Shown: positions 52,932 through 61,306 of the stretch, piece by piece | How the letters are laid out: every line of letters starts with the position of its first letter | Position numbering within the stretch: the stretch's first letter is position 1 | Assembly (NCBI RefSeq): GCF_003122385.1 | Contig: NZ_CP029255.1 | Span: 1,798,001-1,862,000, forward strand | Direction: 5' to 3' | Length of the DNA: 64,000 nucleotides | Origin: Flavobacterium crocinum | Lineage (GTDB): Bacteria; Bacteroidota; Bacteroidia; Flavobacteriales; Flavobacteriaceae | Program-made: the position numbers and the translations under genes | Notes under the pieces: model-generated | The model's input: only the letters and a program-made list of their open reading frames with translations | Database searches by the model: none | Told to the model about the DNA's origin: nothing

Positions 52932-53756
52932 TTATATTTTTAAAGTGATTACAGGCCTAACGGCGTGGTTAACTAATCCTTCGCTAATGCTTCCGTTGAA
53001 GAAGTGTGCAAAACCGGTTCTGCCATGAGTGCACATTCCAATTATGTCGGCATTAATTCTGTTGGCGAAATTGATAATCCCTTTTTCAATATTAGTGTCA
53101 TTATAAATTTGAGTAGTGTAATTATTGATGTTGAATTGATCTACAAACTCATTAATAGCTTTTTCTGCGGAATGAGTTGGTTTAAAGCTGTTTGGTGTAC
53201 AAATATTGACAAGGTGTATTTTTGAGTTAAATAATTTGGTGAAATTCAAAAGTTTCTCAAAAGGCTTTTTGGCTTCCTCGGAAAAATCAGATGCAAACAC
53301 AACATTAGCGGCATTGAAATTAGAGATGTCCTTTTTAATTACTAGAACAGGGATTTCTGAATTGCGAACTACTTTTTCGGTGTTGGAGCCAATTAGTAAT
53401 TCTTCAACACCTGAAGATCCATGCGATCCCATTACAATTAAATCAACATCGTGTTCTTTGCTGATTTGTGTAATTCCATGAATAGGTTTGTCCATTTTTA
53501 CGATTTCGGTTACCTCAATTCCGTCCAGATAATGCTTTTCAGAGACTTGGTCCAGCATTTCATTTGCCTTTTTCATAAAAAGCATGCTTTCGGGAATGCT
53601 GATTCCGCCCAATATAGCATCATTGGTTTGATGCGGTAATTCCAGCATGTGCAGAATAATGATTTCGGAATTGCTCTTTTTTGCTATTTGTGCAGCAACT
53701 TTTAGAGCGTCTTCTGCGTGTTCTGAAAAATCGGTAGGTACTAAAATTCGTTTCAT
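52932..53756 (-). CDS. Tandem universal stress protein
   Basis: 274 residues with two UspA domains. The first (about 1-140) starts RILVPTDFSEHAEDALKVA and carries the ATP-binding motif GSHGSSGVEELLIGSNTEKV (G-2x-G-9x-G-S/T). The second (about 148-274) has VVFASDFSEEA and CTHGRTGFAHFFNGSISEGL. Cytoplasmic stress factor; binding partner unknown. Monocistronic with its own terminator. Confidence 0.93.
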   Translation of the reverse strand: MKRILVPTDFSEHAEDALKVAAQIAKKSNSEIIILHMLELPHQTNDAILGGISIPESMLFMKKANEMLDQVSEKHYLDGIEVTEIVKMDKPIHGITQISKEHDVDLIVMGSHGSSGVEELLIGSNTEKVVRNSEIPVLVIKKDISNFNAANVVFASDFSEEAKKPFEKLLNFTKLFNSKIHLVNICTPNSFKPTHSAEKAINEFVDQFNINNYTTQIYNDTNIEKGIINFANRINADIIGMCTHGRTGFAHFFNGSISEGLVNHAVRPVITLKI

Positions 53757-53860
53757 GATTTTGAGGGTTAATAATATGAATAATTCATTTTTTGAATGCT
53801 ATTATAAAGGTAAGAAATATTTTTAGAGCAATCTATTTATTTGATTTATAAAAAAAACAC

Positions 53861-53868
53861 TATATTTG
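53861..53868 (+). promoter_or_regulatory. -7 element of rimP-nusA-infB
   Basis: TATATTTG, a full TAnnTTTG match; transcription start near 53872. Confidence 0.65.
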
Positions 53869-53896
53869 CACTGTTATTTATTAAAATCTAAATAAT

Positions 53897-53922
53897 GAGG
53901 GGACTAAGTGTCCCCTCTTTTT
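53897..53922 (+). terminator. Leader terminator/attenuator of rimP-nusA-infB
   Basis: GAGGGGAC (53897-53904) pairs perfectly with GTCCCCTC (53910-53917), loop TAAGT, followed by five T's. It lies between the promoter and the rimP ATG (53931). The upstream gene is on the other strand, so it can only act on this operon. Readthrough is required for rimP expression. Confidence 0.8.
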
Positions 53923-53930
53923 ATAAAATT

Positions 53931-54395
53931 ATGACATTTAAAGAAAAAGTAAACGGATTAATTACAGAAGCTCTTCTGGAAAAACCATCAATCTTTTTGG
54001 TTGATTTGGCAGTTTCGGATTCTTTTAAAATTAGTGTCGGTTTAGACGGAGATAATGGGGTGGCGCTACAGGACTGTATTGACGTAAGTCGTGCAATCGA
54101 GAATAATCTGGATCGTGAAGAGCAGGATTTTTCGCTTGAAGTAGCATCAGTTGGAGTAGGGACACCTCTTAAAATGATAAGACAATACAAGAAAAATATA
54201 GGTAGAACGCTGATTGTTACTACAAATACAGAAAAAATCGAAGCAGAATTGGTTGAAGCTAACGATGTTTTCATAATTTTGTCTTGGAAAGCAAGAGAAC
54301 CGAAAAAAGTAGGAAAAGGAAAAGAAACAGTTCAAAAAGAGCAACAAATACCTTATACAGAAATTAAAGAGGCAGTTGTTACGGTAACATTTTAA
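53931..54395 (+). CDS. rimP: Ribosome maturation factor RimP
   Basis: 154 residues from the ATG at 53931 ([15 protein letters not shown]); an in-frame ATG at 53895 would lie in the leader terminator. Motifs: [15 protein letters not shown] and [15 protein letters not shown]. Required for 30S subunit maturation. First gene of the conserved rimP-nusA-infB operon. Confidence 0.94.
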   Translation: MTFKEKVNGLITEALLEKPSIFLVDLAVSDSFKISVGLDGDNGVALQDCIDVSRAIENNLDREEQDFSLEVASVGVGTPLKMIRQYKKNIGRTLIVTTNTEKIEAELVEANDVFIILSWKAREPKKVGKGKETVQKEQQIPYTEIKEAVVTVTF

Positions 54396-54414
54396 TTTTA
54401 ATTAAAAAATTCGC

Positions 54415-55668
54415 ATGGAAAATTTAGCATTAATCGATTCATTCTCAGAGTTTAAAGACAATAAACTTATTGATCGTGTAACGCTTATGGCAATTTTAGA
54501 GGACGTATTTAGAAATGCATTGAAGAAAAAATACGGTTCAGATGAAAATTTCGATATCATTATTAATCCTGACAAAGGGGATATGGAAATTTGGAGAAGA
54601 AGAGTAATTGTTGCCGATGAGGATCTTGATTTTGAAAATGAGGAAATTACATTGACTGAAGCGAGAAAGATTGAAGCGGATTTTGAAATTGGAGAAGAAG
54701 TTTCTGAAGAAGTAAAATTGATTGATTTAGGAAGAAGAGCTATCTTAGCGCTTCGTCAGAATTTGATATCTAAAATTCACGAACACGATAATACAAACTT
54801 GTACAAACAATTTAAAGATATTATCGGTGATATTTATACGGCAGAAGTGCACCACGTACGTCCAAGAGTTGTAATCTTGGTTGATGATGAAGGAAATGAA
54901 ATTGTGCTTCCAAAAGAAAAACAAATTCCATCTGACTTTTTCCGTAAGGGAGATAATGTTCGTGGAATTATTGAAAGCGTCGAATTAAAAGGAAATAAAC
55001 CTCAGATTATTATGTCCAGAACTTCAGAAAAGTTCTTAGAAAAATTATTTGAGCAGGAAATTCCAGAGGTTTTCGACGGATTAATTACAGTGAAGAATGT
55101 AGTTCGTATTCCGGGTGAAAAAGCAAAAGTAGCGGTAGATTCTTATGATGACAGAATTGATCCGGTTGGAGCTTGTGTGGGAATGAAAGGTTCTCGTATT
55201 CACGGAATTGTTCGCGAATTAGGAAATGAAAATATTGACGTAATCAATTATACAAACAATATTCAATTATTTATTACAAGAGCTTTAAGTCCTGCTAAGG
55301 TTTCTTCTATCAAAATTGATGAAGATAACAAACGTGCTGAAGTATTCTTGAAATTAGAAGAGGTTTCTAAAGCAATTGGTAGAGGTGGTCACAATATTAA
55401 ATTAGCTGGTCAGTTGACAGGTTATGAGCTAGATGTTATTCGTGAAGGAGATGTTGCTGGTACTGTTGCAGATGAAGACGATGTTGAATTAACAGAGTTC
55501 TCAGATGAGATCGAAGAATGGGTAATTGAAGAGTTTGCAAAAATCGGTTTGGATACTGCGAAAAGTATCTTAAAACACGATGTAGAAGATTTAGTAAGAA
55601 GAACAGACTTAGAAGAGGAAACAATTCTGGATGTTATGAAAATACTAAAAGAAGAGTTCGATAGTTAA
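54415..55668 (+). CDS. nusA: Transcription termination/antitermination factor NusA
   Basis: 417 residues. N-terminal RNA-polymerase-binding domain (1-125), S1 domain (about 130-200: GDIYTAEVHHVRPRVVILVD), KH1 and KH2 (about 205-345: IDPVGACVGMKGSRIHGIV, EVSKAIGRGGHNIKLAGQL) and a short acidic C-terminus. It modulates pausing and termination, so the leader terminator upstream of rimP is a natural target for autoregulation (inference). Confidence 0.97.
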   Translation: MENLALIDSFSEFKDNKLIDRVTLMAILEDVFRNALKKKYGSDENFDIIINPDKGDMEIWRRRVIVADEDLDFENEEITLTEARKIEADFEIGEEVSEEVKLIDLGRRAILALRQNLISKIHEHDNTNLYKQFKDIIGDIYTAEVHHVRPRVVILVDDEGNEIVLPKEKQIPSDFFRKGDNVRGIIESVELKGNKPQIIMSRTSEKFLEKLFEQEIPEVFDGLITVKNVVRIPGEKAKVAVDSYDDRIDPVGACVGMKGSRIHGIVRELGNENIDVINYTNNIQLFITRALSPAKVSSIKIDEDNKRAEVFLKLEEVSKAIGRGGHNIKLAGQLTGYELDVIREGDVAGTVADEDDVELTEFSDEIEEWVIEEFAKIGLDTAKSILKHDVEDLVRRTDLEEETILDVMKILKEEFDS

Positions 55669-55727
55669 GCGATAGCTGAATGTCTGCTCTAACAACACAA
55701 CGAAAAAGGTAATAATAAAAAGGTTAT

Positions 55728-58610
55728 ATGTCTGAAGAGAGAGTAATAAGAATAAACAAGGTTTTAAGGGAATTAAATATTTCGTTAGAGAGAGCTGTAG
55801 ATTATCTAAAAGATAAGGGAATTGCTATTGACGCAAATCCAAATGCAAAAATTTCTGATAGCGAGTTTAATATCCTTCAAAGCCAATTTGCGGGCGATAA
55901 GGGGAATAAGGAGGCTTCTAAAGAAGTTGGAGAAGAGAAAAGAAAAGAAAAAGAAGCATTACGCGTAGAGCGTGAGAAAGAAATTGAAGACAAACGCAGA
56001 CAAGAAGAGGAGCGTCAAAAACAGCAGGAAATAATCAAAGCAAGAGCGGTTGTTTCCGGACCTGTACAAGTTGGTAAAATTGACCTAAATCCTAAAAAAC
56101 CTGCAGTTGCTCCTTCTGAGGAAACAGCTAAAGTTGAAGAACCAAAAGCTGTTGTTGCACCAGTGCAAACAGAAAAACCTGTTCAGAATGAAACTGCAAA
56201 AGCGGAGCCAGTTGTGGCGCAGCCGGTTTCAGAAACTAAAAAGGACGAACCTATTATTACTGAGAAAAAAGAAGTTAAAGCAGAATCTTCAAGAGTTGCT
56301 CAGGAGCCAATTGTGTCTACTGACCCAACAACTTCAGAAGAGACAATTACGACTCAATATCAAAAACTTTCAGGAACAACTCTTACTGGTCAGACAATTG
56401 ATTTATCTCAATTTAATAAACCAAAGAAAAAGAAAGAGGATCCAAAAGCGGCTCAGAATAAACCTGGAACTCCAGGAGTTGGGAATAATAATAACGCAAA
56501 TAAAAATAAGCGTAAAAGAATTGCTCCTAAACCAGGTACGCCAGGTGCTCCAAAGCCTGTAACAGGAAATAATCCTCAAGGTGGAAATCAAAATCCTAAT
56601 AAGCCAAATCAAAATAATAATGGTGGTGGTTTTAATGCTAACAGAAGTCAGAGACCAGGTTTTGTAAAAGGAAATCGTCCGGCAATTGTGGCGAAAGTTG
56701 AGCCGACAGAAGAAGAAGTAAAAAACCAAATTAGAGAAACTCTTGAAAAACTTCAAGGTAAAGGAGGGAAATCTAAAGCGGCTAAATATAGAAGAGATAA
56801 AAGAGAGACACACCGTCAAAAATCTGATGATGAACAAAGAGCTCTTGACGAAGGAAGTAAAACTATCAAAGTTACAGAATTCGTTACAGTAGGTGAAATT
56901 GCGATCATGATGGATGTGCCGATTACTAAGGTAATTGGGACTTGTATGTCTCTTGGTATCATGGTTACCATGAATCAGCGTTTAGATGCTGAAACTTTAA
57001 CTATCGTTGCTGATGAGTTTGGTTATGATGTTGAATTCATTACGGTTGATATCGAAGAAGCAATTGAAGTTGTAGAAGATAAAGAAGAAGATTTAGTAAC
57101 CAGAGCGCCAATTGTGACAGTAATGGGTCACGTTGACCACGGTAAAACATCTTTACTGGATTATATCCGTAAAGAAAATGTTATTGCTGGTGAGTCTGGA
57201 GGTATTACTCAGCACATTGGAGCATATGGAGTTACTTTAGATAACGGACAGAAAATTGCGTTTTTAGATACTCCGGGTCATGAGGCGTTTACTGCGATGC
57301 GTGCACGTGGAGCTCAGGTTACCGATATCGCTATTATTGTGGTAGCGGCGGATGATGATATCATGCCACAGACAAAAGAAGCAATTTCTCACGCACAGGC
57401 TGCGGGAGTGCCAATTATATTTGCGATCAATAAAATTGATAAACCAAATGCTAATGTTGATAAAATTAAAGAGCGTTTGGCCGGTATGAATTTACTTGTT
57501 GAAGACTGGGGTGGAAAGATTCAGTCACATGATATTTCTGCAAAAGTTGGAACAGGGGTTAAAGAATTATTAGAGAAAGTTTTATTAGAAGCGGAGATTT
57601 TAGATTTAAAAGCAAATCCAAATAAAGCTGCACAAGGAACTGTTGTTGAAGCTTATTTAGATAAAGGAAAAGGATATGTATCTACAATTTTGGTACAGCA
57701 AGGTACTTTAAAAATTGGAGACTACATGTTGGCAGGTAAGCATCATGGAAAAGTTAAAGCGATGCATGATGAAAGAGGTCATACTGTTTTAGAAGCAGGT
57801 CCTTCAACTCCTGTATCAGTTTTAGGTTTAGATGGTGCAGCTACAGCGGGTGATAAGTTCAATGTGTTTGAAGATGAAAAAGAAGCAAAACAAATTGCAT
57901 CTAAGCGTTCTCAATTAATGCGTGAACAATCAGTTCGTACACAAAGACATATTACACTTGATGAGATTGGACGTCGTATTGCTCTTGGTCAGTTTAAAGA
58001 ATTGAATGTGATTCTTAAAGGAGACGTGGATGGATCTGTGGAAGCACTTTCTGATTCGTTCTCTAAACTTTCAACAGAAGAAGTTCAGATCAATATTATT
58101 CATAAAGGAGTTGGAGCTATTACAGAAACTGATGTTAACTTGGCTTCTGCATCTGATGCGATTATTATTGGATTTAATGTTCGTCCTGCAGGAAATGCAA
58201 GACAGCTTGCTGATAAGGAAGAAATTGATATCCGTTACTATTCTATTATCTATGCTGCTATCGATGACTTGAAAGATGCGATGGAAGGAATGTTAGCACC
58301 AGAGATGAAAGAAGAAGTTCTAGGAAATGCTGAAATCCGTGAGATTTTCAAAATTTCTAAAGTGGGTTCAATTGCTGGTTGTATGGTGACGGATGGTAAG
58401 ATCTTGAGGACTTCTAAGATTAGAGTTATCAGAGATGGAGTTGTTGTTCATACAGGTGAGTTAGTTGCCTTAAAACGTTTTAAAGATGATGTTAAAGAGG
58501 TAACTAAGGGTTATGATTGTGGTATCCAGATTAAAGGATTTAATGATATTGAAATTAACGATGTTATTGAAGCTTACCATGAAGTAGCAATCAAAAAGAA
58601 ATTGAAATAA
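55728..58610 (+). CDS. infB: Translation initiation factor IF-2
   Basis: 960 residues. N-terminal IF2-N domain ([20 protein letters not shown]), a charged and proline/asparagine-rich linker (about 65-350), then the GTPase domain with G1 [10 protein letters not shown] near 468, G3 DTPGHEAF and G4 NKID, followed by domains II-IV (ending [21 protein letters not shown]). It brings initiator tRNA to the 30S subunit. Terminator at 58629-58660. Confidence 0.98.
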   Translation: MSEERVIRINKVLRELNISLERAVDYLKDKGIAIDANPNAKISDSEFNILQSQFAGDKGNKEASKEVGEEKRKEKEALRVEREKEIEDKRRQEEERQKQQEIIKARAVVSGPVQVGKIDLNPKKPAVAPSEETAKVEEPKAVVAPVQTEKPVQNETAKAEPVVAQPVSETKKDEPIITEKKEVKAESSRVAQEPIVSTDPTTSEETITTQYQKLSGTTLTGQTIDLSQFNKPKKKKEDPKAAQNKPGTPGVGNNNNANKNKRKRIAPKPGTPGAPKPVTGNNPQGGNQNPNKPNQNNNGGGFNANRSQRPGFVKGNRPAIVAKVEPTEEEVKNQIRETLEKLQGKGGKSKAAKYRRDKRETHRQKSDDEQRALDEGSKTIKVTEFVTVGEIAIMMDVPITKVIGTCMSLGIMVTMNQRLDAETLTIVADEFGYDVEFITVDIEEAIEVVEDKEEDLVTRAPIVTVMGHVDHGKTSLLDYIRKENVIAGESGGITQHIGAYGVTLDNGQKIAFLDTPGHEAFTAMRARGAQVTDIAIIVVAADDDIMPQTKEAISHAQAAGVPIIFAINKIDKPNANVDKIKERLAGMNLLVEDWGGKIQSHDISAKVGTGVKELLEKVLLEAEILDLKANPNKAAQGTVVEAYLDKGKGYVSTILVQQGTLKIGDYMLAGKHHGKVKAMHDERGHTVLEAGPSTPVSVLGLDGAATAGDKFNVFEDEKEAKQIASKRSQLMREQSVRTQRHITLDEIGRRIALGQFKELNVILKGDVDGSVEALSDSFSKLSTEEVQINIIHKGVGAITETDVNLASASDAIIIGFNVRPAGNARQLADKEEIDIRYYSIIYAAIDDLKDAMEGMLAPEMKEEVLGNAEIREIFKISKVGSIAGCMVTDGKILRTSKIRVIRDGVVVHTGELVALKRFKDDVKEVTKGYDCGIQIKGFNDIEINDVIEAYHEVAIKKKLK

Positions 58611-58628
58611 TATTTCAAAATATATTTG

Positions 58629-58660
58629 AAAAGTCCTGACGAAAGTCAGGACTTTTTTTT
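58629..58660 (+). terminator. Terminator of rimP-nusA-infB
   Basis: AAAAGTCCTGAC and GTCAGGACTTTT arms around GAAA; eight T's. Confidence 0.92.
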
Positions 58661-58744
58661 AGAATCGATTTATAAAGTAGTCTTAGATGATAATTCAATT
58701 TCGAATTTTAGTCTTATTTTTGATTTAAATTAAAATAATACGAT

Positions 58745-59254
58745 ATGAAATTTAAGATGTATACTGCTGTTTTGTTTTTGAGTTTTTCTTCTTTTTGTTT
58801 TGCTCAGGAAGATGTAGAGAAACCGGCACCGCCACCAGGAAATGCATTAATTGGAGATTATTATGGCGCAGATGTTTCGGCTGTGTCTGTGAAGAATGCG
58901 ATTTCTGTGACTAAATTAGAAGATAAATTAAAGGCGGATAGTAAAATTGAAAATGTTACTGTAAAAGGGGAGGTTATCGGGGTTTGTCCAAAAAGTGGAT
59001 GTTGGATTAGTCTTAAAACAGAAGATGGAGCTTCTTTCTTTGTAAAAATGAAAGATTATGCTTTTTTCGTGCCAACTGCTGCAACAGGAAAAAATGTTGT
59101 TTTAGAGGGAGTGGCTGAAAAGAAGATTACTTCTGTTGAGGAGTTAAAACATTATGCAAAAGATGCTAAAAAATCCAAGGTCGAAATAGATGCAATCAAG
59201 ATGCCTAAAGAAGAAATAAGATTTATGGCTAGTGGAATAAAGGTTGTGAATTAG
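58745..59254 (+). CDS. DUF4920 exported protein
   Basis: 169 residues. Signal peptide MKFKMYTAVLFLSFSSFCFA, then a proline-rich stretch (EKPAPPPGN) and the DUF4920 domain (about 60-165) with VKGEVIGVCPKSGCWISLKT, whose two cysteines resemble a metal- or disulfide-forming pair, and VVLEGVAEKKITSVEELKHY. Predicted periplasmic with an OB-like fold; function unknown. Terminator at 59281-59312. Confidence 0.88.
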   Translation: MKFKMYTAVLFLSFSSFCFAQEDVEKPAPPPGNALIGDYYGADVSAVSVKNAISVTKLEDKLKADSKIENVTVKGEVIGVCPKSGCWISLKTEDGASFFVKMKDYAFFVPTAATGKNVVLEGVAEKKITSVEELKHYAKDAKKSKVEIDAIKMPKEEIRFMASGIKVVN

Positions 59255-59280
59255 GTTTTTTTAAAGCCTTTTTAAATGAT

Positions 59281-59312
59281 AAAAAAAGCGAGATTATTAT
59301 CTCGCTTTTTTT
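59281..59312. terminator. Bidirectional terminator between DUF4920 and SPOR genes
   Basis: AAAAAGCGAGAT and ATCTCGCTTTTT arms; T runs on both strands. Confidence 0.9.
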
Positions 59313-59326
59313 GTGGGTTGAAAAAA

Positions 59327-59716
59327 TTATTTTCCGGGCTTAAGCAGGAAAACGCTTTTGTATCTGTTTTTAATTTCGGCCAGATTTCTTTCTGCCTCGA
59401 TTCTGGTTTTAAAATTACCAACTATTACTTTATAGTTCGGTGTGCTAAAAATGATGGTTCCGTCAATACTTGGATTTTCTCTTTTAAAATCCGAAAGTGT
59501 TTTTTTTGCTTCATCGCTTTTGCCGCTAAAGATTTGGATTCTGTAAGTATCGTTTGTATTTATTGACGTGTTAATTTTACGCTTCTCGTTTAACAATTGC
59601 TCAAATTTAGGATCCTGATTCAATGTTAAATTTTGGTCTTGTGCATTAATATTGTGCGCAAAAGCAATCGTTGTAATTGTTAATAAAAGGTTTTTAGAGG
59701 GACTTAAAATTCTCAT
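59327..59716 (-). CDS. SPOR domain exported protein
   Basis: 129 residues from the ATG at 59716 (MRILSPSKNLLLTITTIAFA); an ATG seven codons upstream would spoil the signal peptide. The C-terminal SPOR domain (about 55-129: TYRIQIFSGKSDEAKKTLSDF, VGNFKTRIEAERNLAEIK) binds denuded peptidoglycan. Periplasmic. Convergent with DUF4920, divergent from actA. Confidence 0.9.
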   Translation of the reverse strand: MRILSPSKNLLLTITTIAFAHNINAQDQNLTLNQDPKFEQLLNEKRKINTSINTNDTYRIQIFSGKSDEAKKTLSDFKRENPSIDGTIIFSTPNYKVIVGNFKTRIEAERNLAEIKNRYKSVFLLKPGK

Positions 59717-59840
59717 AATGTGATGGTTTTTATGCAAAAATACTATTTAAAGTTTGAGTGTAAAATTTTAATATTATTTAGAATTGATATAAATTGATAT
59801 TTAAGGGTATTTTAAGGTTTTGAGAATAGTTCATAAGTCG

Positions 59841-59848
59841 TATTTTTG
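59841..59848 (+). promoter_or_regulatory. -7 element of the act operon
   Basis: TATTTTTG, matching TAnnTTTG. It lies downstream of an in-frame ATG-type start at 59820, which supports the ATG at 59937. Confidence 0.6.
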
Positions 59849-59936
59849 TGCAAGTTTTAAAAGAGGGTATAGATTTTTCCTGAGTTTAGTACAGAAAAAA
59901 TCATACCAAAAATTAGTAGACAATTATTTATACTAT

Positions 59937-61274
59937 ATGAAAAAGGTGGGTAACCATAATTCGATCTCAAGAAAATTGCTGTTTGGCTTATCGCTGACGT
60001 TAATTTTCTCCCTAACTTCATTCGCTCAAGATCCAGCTGCTGCTCCGGCGGCGCCTGAAGCTGCTGCGGCTGCTCCAGCTGCGGGAGGCGGTGATCCAGT
60101 AAAAGGGAAGGAACTTTTTAATGCAAATTGCGCTGCATGTCACAAATTAGATGCTAAATCAACTGGTCCCGCTTTAAGGGGGGTAGCTGCTAAGCATGAT
60201 ATGGCTTGGATTTACAAGTGGGTGCATAACAGTTCTGACATGATTAAGTCAGGTGATCCTGTTGCTGTTAAACTTTTTGAGGAAAATAACAAAGCTGTTA
60301 TGACTTCTTTTCCTCAATTGTCTGAAGGAGATATTGATAACATTATAGCTTATACTTCTGAGCCTAAGGCTGAGCCTGTAGCGGCTGCTGGTGGGGCTGC
60401 AACGCCTCCAGGTACTAATGTTGATGGTGGCGGAATTTCAAATAATATTATTTTAGGCGCTCTTGCTCTTGTAATGGCTATTTTAGTTGTGATGTTGTTC
60501 ATGGTGAACAAAGTATTGACTAAAGTTGCAAATAAAAACGGTATTGAGATTGCTCCAAAAGAAGCTAGGCTTCCAATTTGGAAAGCATTTGTTAAAAATC
60601 AATTTTTGGTTTTAGTGTCTGCAATCTTTTTGCTTTTGGCTAGTGGTTATTTTGTGTACGGCTACTTAATGCAGGTAGGTGTTGATCAGAATTATGAGCC
60701 GATTCAGCCAATTCACTATTCTCACAAAATTCACGCTGGTGATAACGAAATCAATTGTAAATATTGCCACTCTGCTGCTCGCGTAAGTAAAACAGCTGGT
60801 ATTCCTTCATTAAATGTTTGTATGAACTGTCATAAAAATATTTCTGAGGTTGCTGAAACTACTGCTACTCCTGAGTACAGCAAAGCTTTTTACGATGCTC
60901 AGATCCAAAAATTATATGATGCTGTTGGATGGGATAAAACTAAACAGGCTTATACTGGAAAAACAATGCCTGTAAAATGGGTTCGTATTCATAATCTTCC
61001 TGACTTTGTTTACTTCAATCACTCACAACACGTTTCTGTTGCCGGAATTGAGTGTCAAACTTGTCACGGTCCGGTACAGGAATTCGAAATCATGAAGCAA
61101 TACTCTAAATTAACAATGGGATGGTGTGTTGATTGCCATAGAAAAACTGATGTTAAAATGGAAGGTAACGCTTACTATGATAAGATTCATGCTGAACTTT
61201 CTAAAAAATACGGTGTAGAGAAATTAACTGCAGCGCAAATGGGAGGTTTAGAATGCGGTAAATGCCACTATTAA
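59937..61274 (+). CDS. actA: Alternative complex III subunit ActA-like multiheme cytochrome c
   Basis: 445 residues. Signal peptide (LLFGLSLTLIFSLTSFAQ), an Ala/Pro linker, a class I monoheme domain (NCAACHK near 72), two membrane helices (about 168-190 and 215-240) and a C-terminal multiheme domain with five CxxCH sites (CKYCH, CMNCH, CQTCH, CVDCH, CGKCH). That makes six heme sites, one more than the pentaheme ActA described for this complex. It transfers electrons from menaquinol oxidation toward oxidases. actB follows after 32 bp. Confidence 0.9.
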   Translation: MKKVGNHNSISRKLLFGLSLTLIFSLTSFAQDPAAAPAAPEAAAAAPAAGGGDPVKGKELFNANCAACHKLDAKSTGPALRGVAAKHDMAWIYKWVHNSSDMIKSGDPVAVKLFEENNKAVMTSFPQLSEGDIDNIIAYTSEPKAEPVAAAGGAATPPGTNVDGGGISNNIILGALALVMAILVVMLFMVNKVLTKVANKNGIEIAPKEARLPIWKAFVKNQFLVLVSAIFLLLASGYFVYGYLMQVGVDQNYEPIQPIHYSHKIHAGDNEINCKYCHSAARVSKTAGIPSLNVCMNCHKNISEVAETTATPEYSKAFYDAQIQKLYDAVGWDKTKQAYTGKTMPVKWVRIHNLPDFVYFNHSQHVSVAGIECQTCHGPVQEFEIMKQYSKLTMGWCVDCHRKTDVKMEGNAYYDKIHAELSKKYGVEKLTAAQMGGLECGKCHY

Positions 61275-61306
61275 TCGATTTATTAAGATTTTAATATATA
61301 TATACA

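Noticed and set aside
56107..56562. 151-codon frame inside infB
   Set aside because: Overlaps the repetitive linker of IF-2 in another frame; composition is Leu/Lys-rich and artefactual.
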